A DNA stretch of 64,000 bases from Tuctoria greenei. Taxonomy: Eukaryota > Streptophyta > Magnoliopsida > Poales > Poaceae. Both the position numbers and the translations under genes were made by a program. How positions within the stretch are numbered: position 1 is the first letter of the stretch; each line of letters starts with the position of its first letter. The notes beneath the pieces were generated by a model. That model had not been told where the DNA came from and searched no databases. It worked only from the letters and a program-made list of their open reading frames with translations. Shown here piece after piece: positions 58,113 to 64,000 of this stretch. The DNA is taken from the NCBI GenBank assembly GCA_036927565.1, contig JAYESD010000002.1, positions 80,847,735-80,911,734 on the forward strand, given 5' to 3'.

Positions 58113-58388
58113 CGGGTATAACAGTTTGACCTTTATTCGATCTTTCAATCATAACTTGAGTTTTTCTCGACGGTTTTTTGTGATTTTTGTTGTCATGTCT
58201 TTGTGACTTGATTCTCTATAATATCTACCACTTTTATCATGGTTGAACATGTTTAGATCAGTTGCACATACAATTTCTTTAATATATCGATTTTTTGTCG
58301 AGGGGTTTTCTGTTCTTCTGCTGAAAATGTTTTAATCTACCATTTACACCCCTCTCTGGTAGCTTTTTACGTGCTCTTCGATCCTACA

Positions 58389-60237
58389 TCGGATACACGT
58401 CTGCTGAAATTTTTGCTTGGGAGATTGAGCAGTGACCCAATTTTCGCCAACACCATCACTCCCCCAGCGAGATGCCGACCAGTCTGCACGAACCAGGTCC
58501 TGAGGACGCAACTGTTGTGGGAGATGCCGAAACTGGATGATCTTGGTGTCGACGTGCAGCAAACTGGACATCAATCCTGGGGCTTTGAGATTCGTGAGGC
58601 CCGGGTGCTGGTGAATAGGATGAAGTCGAATCCATCGGTTATCGTGATAAGGGAAGGGTTTGACGATGGCCCCTCCCAAGATTGCTCGACAAGCTCCTCC
58701 TCCCTCCCCAGTCAGCGCGGGTGGTGTGTCAAGTCAGCTGCCAGCCACCCCCCCCCCCAGTCCAAAAAGAGGCAGTTGGAGCACAAGGATGGAAGTTCCT
58801 CCACTCGTGCTCCATTGCTAGCCGTGGGCGTACCTGCCTCGATCTCTATGGCGGTGAATACTAGTAACCAGTGCCCGCGGCGGCGGTCAGAGATCCGGTG
58901 CCTTCAGCGACAGCCGAATCAAGTTTGGGGGCTGCCGGAGCTTCGATTTTGCCGCCCACCAGGGCTCCGATGTCATCTTCGGTGATGGTGGGCTTGAACA
59001 ATTCTGGTCGTCCTCGCAAGAGATTCTGTGACTCCTAGGAATGCCAAGACCCAGGTACACGTCTTCTGCTACAGTAATGGCTTCCCTTCTTCATTCATTG
59101 TTTATTCAAATTTGACTCGCTTTTTCAGGGTGTCGAAGCCAGATGCTTCTTCCCCTATGTAGCAGGATGGTGCTGGCTATTCCACCACTTTGTTACCAGG
59201 CCCATCACCTCCCAGTGGGGTCCATGCGGAGCCAATATCTGCCGTAGAGGCAGCTAAAGATGACGGTGAGGTGGCTTTGCCCTTGGGCCCCACATGAGCT
59301 AGCATAGATAGGGCAACAATGCCCGCAGCCGCGGTGGAGGTTGAGGCGAATTTGCTGAGACACGGTGCAGTGGCCCGCGACGATGTGGACCAACCAGTGG
59401 CCATGGCGGAAGTCAAAGGCGGCGACATCGAGCAGCTGGCTGTTGTGGCCACACCCGACAATCAATCGACTGCAGGGACTTCTGACCTGATGTTGTGGAT
59501 CGCGACTGTGGTCCCAATAGTCCAAGAGTCGGTAATCGACGACGACGAGCTGACACAATGATAGGCCACCCAAACCTATAGGGACTGGAACAAATCCCCT
59601 TCTGGGAGGCCATGAGAGTGGCCTACTCCGGCCTGCGCCAAGCTCAACATGGACTTGAGCGGGAGGAAGGTAGGTAGGCTGGAAGCAGAGGAACAGCACC
59701 TGCAGTTCTGGAGCAGACTGCTTGAGCTCTGAACCAAGTCTACACAGCAGAAGGCGGGTGACAAGGCCGCACATCTGCAGAAGATGGAGGATACGCTTAC
59801 AGAGTAGTGTATCCTCATCAAAAAGCTAGACGAAGAGACCCAAAACCTCCTCGCAGAGGCCAAGTTCGCCAACGATGCTGCCAATGCTCAGCTCGACTCC
59901 TACTCCAAGTTGAGAGAAGAACTCACCGCACGCGAAGCTGCCGTCTCCAAGCGTGTGCTTGATATACAATCAAGGGAAGAGAAGCTTTCCCAAAAGTGCG
60001 GTGAGTTGGCGTTCTGCTGCAAAGTGCTTGATGCCCGCGAACCAAATCTGCAGGCGGAACAGAAGCGTCAACTGCAAGTGCAGGGGGAACTCGACCATCG
60101 CGAGGCCGTTGTCACAATCCGGGTGGGGACCCAGGAGGTGCGTGTCGAAGCGCTGGCTGTGCACGAGAAGGCATTTGCCGGGAAGGAGAAGGCAATCTCG
60201 GTTGAGGCCCGAAAGGTCTGGGATTTCCTGGGTCATG
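58389..60237 (+). pseudogene. Element H gag-like gene, part 3 (linker and coiled coil)
   Basis: It continues part 2 (DTRLLKFLLGRLSSDP) after element I. A frameshift near 58670 leads into a Pro/Ser-rich linker. A candidate 74-bp intron lies at 59055-59128 (AG/GTACAC donor, TTTTTCAG acceptor). Further broken frames follow, then a long charged coiled coil from about 59640 (LLAEAKFANDAANAQ, YSKLREELTAREAA, QSREEKLSQKC). Sirevirus J is inserted at 60238. The target copy TCATG is 60233-60237. Confidence 0.68.
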
Positions 60238-61848
60238 TGAAAGTGCATCTAGGCTAATCCCCATGGGTTTTAATAATTAATGACAATACTTAAGGGACTA
60301 ATTAGCATTAAAAGTGTGAGTACAGGTGATTAAACAATGGACAAAGTTGGATACACTCAAAAAGGAAAAAGAGGAGAAAAAGGCGGAAACTCGAAGAATA
60401 GAGTTTAGAGTTTAAATTTTCTCTGCATCGATTTTAGCCTCATAGAATGAGTGTGTTCAGTGTATCAAAATGTTGAGAATCTACTAATAGCTCTTACTAC
60501 AAGTTAGGATAGATTTAGAGATGAGTTGAGACAGCCCTAAGGACAAGGCCCCAGGCTGGAAGGCTGACTAGTCCGGCCACATCACACTGATCTGATGTTA
60601 GGTGAACCAAGAGGTACTGTGTGAGTTTGAACTTGTCAGTTTGGGTATGGATTAGTCCGTGGTGAGTGTGTTTGAGTCCTTTTGTGACTAAGTCCTAAAG
60701 GACTAGACTTGTCCATCCTGAGGGCCGAACTAGTCCGCCCAATTAGACTAGTCCATTTCTTATCGAAAAAAGCAGTTTCTGTGTGAGTTCGGACTAGTCC
60801 GTTGTGGACTTGGAGGTGGCTGCTGGGACTAAGTCCTAGATGGCTGGACTTGTCTGCCCTTTGGGGCCGGACTAGTCCCAAGACTTGTCCGTTCTCAACC
60901 AAAACAAAAGGTTATGTGTGAGATCGGACTAGTCCGTGGTGTTGTGACCGTATGAATTCAAAAGGTGGCGGAGGAATTTGTGGTTGGTCAAGGGTGACAT
61001 CACTGGTCCCCATAGGACAGACTAGTCCGGGGTCCAAGACCGCACTAGTTCGCACTTTTTCTGGTGGCAACGACTAATTTTTTGGACCACTATAAAAAAG
61101 GACCCCCCGGGCCTCAAAGGCCCACTCTCAAACCCTAGCACCGCCAAAGCCTTCCAAGAGCCCTCCTATCCCTTTCTATTTGATTCTTTGAGTCTTAAGA
61201 GCGAATCTTCAAGATTTGTGACTTTGGGAGAGAAGAGAGAAGGGTGTTCTTTGACTTGAGCTCTTGGTTGATTCTCTCGGTTTGATTCGTTGATTTGAGT
61301 TTGTGTGGGTGTTGATTCGTGATGTTTTTGAGCTGTAAACTTGTGCGAGCCTCAGATTGTGAGTTGCCCCATGGATCTTGTGATTTTCCTGTGATTTAGT
61401 GGAAGAACAAGCCGACCCTTGTGGTGGCTTGCGGAGGAAAGGGTTGAGTGAAACCCGACCCTTTTGTGGGATCCTCAACATGGATGTAGGCTTTTCCGTG
61501 AAGCTGAACCATAAGATAAATCTTTGTGTCTTGTGCTCTTGATTTGTCTTCTTTTCTCTGCTGGAACACTTTAGGGTTCTTCACGTTCTTCACCTCAATC
61601 TTGCGATTCACCTTAGTCGTTTACTCTTCGTGCAACTTCTCCACTAGATTGCTAGGTTATTGTTCTTCATAGTTCATTTCATAGATCATTGAGAAACTCC
61701 TAAAAATCTCACCTTTTGCGCATTATCCTTCTGTGACCGGACTAGTCCGCCCTCAGGCCGGACTAGTCCACACTCTATTTACTGATTATCTTTTATTAAG
61801 TCTAATTTCAGGTTTTTTGCCTATTCACCCCCCTCTTGACAACTTCCA
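60238..61848 (+). repeat. 5' LTR of element J
   Basis: The LTR is 1,611 bp, TGAAAGTGCATCTAGG to AACTTCCA. U3 has degenerate palindromic motifs (60565-61060), the TATA box is at 61091-61098, and two motifs lie at the U5 end (61736-61770). The right arm of the PPT inverted repeat is 60268-60288. Confidence 0.87.
61091..61098 (+). promoter_or_regulatory. TATA box in element J LTR
   Basis: TATAAAAA is followed after three bases by GGACCCCCCGGG, as in B (24894). It should drive transcription of J. Confidence 0.65.
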
Positions 61849-61850
61849 AT

Positions 61851-61863
61851 TGGTATATGAGCC
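61851..61863 (+). other. Altered primer-binding site of element J
   Basis: TGGTATATGAGCC differs from TGGTATCAGAGC at the central two bases, the same two that are changed in E. Confidence 0.6.
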
Positions 61864-64000
61864 TAAATCTCCCAAAAAGCTTAACCGCTTGGGGAGGAGA
61901 TGGGGAAAACAGTGAGAAGGACTTGCCAATCCTCGACGGCACCATCACCGGTGAGAATAGCGACAACGGTGGTCAAGGGCCCAAGACTCTATCGTTCAAG
62001 ACCAACAACACGAACAAGAACAAGCCAAAGCCTCCTCCCTTCGATGGCGAGACCGAAGTTGAAGATGAAGAAGTGAAGCGCCTTGCGGATCTTCTTCAAA
62101 GAGCAAGAGACGAAGCCAAGAGGAGGGGAAGGCTTGAGAAAGAGAAGGAGCTCAAGAAGCCCGAATATGACTACACGCGATATCCTTTTAACTATGAGGG
62201 ACAAAACTTTTATTCCAACTACTTGTCAATTCCTATGAGCAAACTTCCACATTTTGATGGCACTAACTACGCCATGTGGAAACACAACATGAAGTTGCAT
62301 CTTATTTCTCTCAATCCTACACTTTGGCTTATTGTTTGCACATGTGTAGATATCCCCATGGATGATGAAGAGCTAACCTTAGAGCAAGAACAACAAATCC
62401 ACCGCAATGCTCAAGCGGCGGTCGTGCTCAAATCGTCCTTGAGACAAAAAGAATTCAACAAAGTGGATGGGTTAGAGCAAGCCAAAAATATTTGGGAAAC
62501 GCTCAAGATTGCACATGAAGGGAATCAGTTCATGCGGGAAGCCAAGATTGAGATGATCAAAGGGGAGCTTGGAATATTTTCCATGGAAGAAGGCAAAACC
62601 CCTCAAGAGATGTAGAACCGACTCAAGACCCTCATCAATAGTAGTCAGGCGTACGGATGCAAGAAGTGGACCAAACATGAACTAGTCAAGAGGATGATAA
62701 GAGCCTTCATGCCTTACAACGTTACGCTTTGCACCCTCATCCGCGAGAGTCCAAATTTCCACAAAATGACTCCGGATGAGGTGCTTGGCGAGATCATCAA
62801 CCACGAGATGATGGAGATGGAAGCACGCCATGTCAACGATCTTGCCAAGGTCACATCCTCCAAGAACAAGGGCGTCGCTCTCAAAGCTTCACCTAAGTCC
62901 AAAGGCAAAGAGGTGCAAACTTCAAGCAACGATAATGAAAATGAAGAAGAAGAAGAAAGTACCGACTTGGACAATGAGGAGTTGGCCTTATTCATCAAAA
63001 GATTCAAAAGAATGCTGAAGAAAAGAAGAGGGTCAAACTATGAGAGAAGGGGCAAGGACCATAGAAAGTCAAGAACGAGGAGAGCTTGCTACAATTGTGG
63101 CGAGTATGAGCACTTCATTGTGAATTGCCCATATGAAAAGGAAGAGGGCAAGAAGAAGAAGAAGAACAAGGATGAGAAGCCTCAAGAGTCGAAGATGCCC
63201 AAGAAGAAAAAGGCACATGGGCACGCTCATGTTGGCAAGGAGTGGGACTCCAACGATTAGTCCTCCTCTGATGATGAGGCGGGAGTGGCAACTGTTACCA
63301 TCAAGAAGCCAACGATGAATAAGACTCTCTTGCAAAACAAGGGAGAGTGGTATAGCTCAAGCCAACATGCCTCCTGGTGTAGGAGGGAAAGAAAACGGTT
63401 CAATCTAAAATCTCCTTGCATTCTATTAAAGATGAGGATTTTGATAATGCTAGTGAGAATGAGTACATGTTTGAAGGTCTGAGCAAAAGTGCTATAATGA
63501 AAATGAAAAAGCTCTCCGATGAAATCTTAGACTAGGAGGAACTTCTTGAGGAACAAGATGAATTGCTTGTCAAAGAGAAGCAAAAGAATCTTGACCTTGA
63601 GAAGCTCCTCGAGCTTGAGAGGGAGAAGAACAAGGAACTTGAACATGAACTTGCAAAATGCAAGGAGGCTTCATCAAGTCTCAAGAGTTCGAATGTTGTG
63701 CTCAAAGATGAACTTGTGAGCTTGAACAAAGCTAACAATAATCTTGAGGCTCAATTCGCAACTCTCAAGTCAAGTATTCTCTCTTCTTCCTCAACAAGCT
63801 CGAACTTGCCTAATATGGAGGCGAACACTAAAACTTGCAAATGTGCTAACCTTGTGCTTGACTTGAATAAGGAGCTTAACATGACAAAGAGCAAGAGCAC
63901 ACCGAAAGATGTCATCTTTGACAAGGAGAAGATCAAGTATGCACGTAGTGCATACTCGATCACAAGATCTCCCTTGGTCAAATATGGTCTTGGCTATTCA
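61857..64000 (+). pseudogene. Element J gag, partial and broken
   Basis: The frame is open from about 61857 (first ATG, overlapping the primer site). It has a charged N-terminus, YAMWKHNMKLHLISL, RNAQAAVVLKSSL, a TAG at 62613-62615, and FHKMTPDEVLGEIINHEMM. The zinc knuckle is CYNCGEYEHFIVNC (about 63090-63131), where the usual Gly-His is Glu-His; the Cys and His ligands are kept. A TAG lies at 63258-63260, a frameshift near 63340 and a TAG near 63533. The coiled coil (LLELEREKNKELEHELA) then continues to KYGLGYS at the edge. It is homologous to B and E gag. Confidence 0.85.

Larger units (their letters stand above)
54630..58388 (+). mobile_element. Ty1/copia element I, internally deleted
   Basis: The 5' LTR is 54630-56374 (TGTGAGACC to CCTACA). 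A primer-binding site (56377) and gag follow, then directly the last 275 bp of the 3' LTR (58113-58388). CCGGA (54625-54629) and TCGGA (58389-58393) are the target duplication with one change. Pol and most of the 3' LTR are missing. It sits inside the gag of H. Confidence 0.82.
60238..64000 (+). mobile_element. Sirevirus-type retrotransposon J, 5' part
   Basis: A complete 5' LTR (60238-61848), an altered primer-binding site and a decayed gag run off the right edge. Its LTR is closest to that of B: the same GACC..GTGACAT..CTGGTCCC block before a TATAAAAA box and GGACCCCCCGGG. Confidence 0.88.

Overview
The window is nuclear DNA of a plant, almost certainly a grass. It is a dense stack of nested transposable elements with no intact host gene that I can recognise. 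The grass assignment rests on sirevirus-type Ty1/copia elements (LTRs starting TGAAAGTGCATCTAGG), a Tekay-type chromovirus, a large CACTA transposon and small Tourist-like MITEs. I see no rRNA, tRNA, CRISPR or bacterial-style operon.

Layout. 1-6093 is the 3' part of sirevirus A (RT/RNase H, an additional ORF or aORF, 3' LTR). A sits inside the gag of sirevirus B (6094-25658: gag, protease, integrase, RT/RNase H, aORF, 3' LTR). B's 3' LTR is split by Tekay-like Ty3/gypsy element C (14217-24687), which has two 2.8-kb LTRs and a 5-bp target duplication AGTCC. B sits in sirevirus D (25659-29810), and D sits in an LTR of sirevirus E (29811-46155). E is a heavily deleted copy whose 3' LTR is split by a CACTA element (36686-44587; target duplication GTT) carrying TNP2-like and TNPA-like genes on the minus strand. 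The visible order is therefore E > D > B > (A and C).

46156-49600 is the oldest-looking stretch: a LINE 3' fragment, a pyrimidine-rich and then GC-rich segment, and two abutting MITEs. From about 49.6 kb another gypsy-type element H carries a G-box repeat array and a gag-like gene. That gene is interrupted by a 2.8-kb solo LTR of C's family (51750-54566; duplication CTTGG), by an internally deleted copia element I (54630-58388), and by sirevirus J, which starts at 60238 and runs off the end.

Common themes. All four sirevirus 3' regions (A, B, D, E) have the same architecture: pol, a spacer rich in the palindrome CGGACTAGTCCG, an aORF preceded by a splice-acceptor-like CAG, a first polypurine tract, a long hairpin, a second polypurine tract and the LTR. 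Three candidate hairpins keep pairing while their sequences change. The CGGACTAGTCCG motif and its CGGACAAGTCCG relative also fill the U3 of the unrelated gypsy family C, in both LTRs and in the solo LTR. Every coding region is damaged by stops, frameshifts or deletions, so nothing here looks autonomously active.
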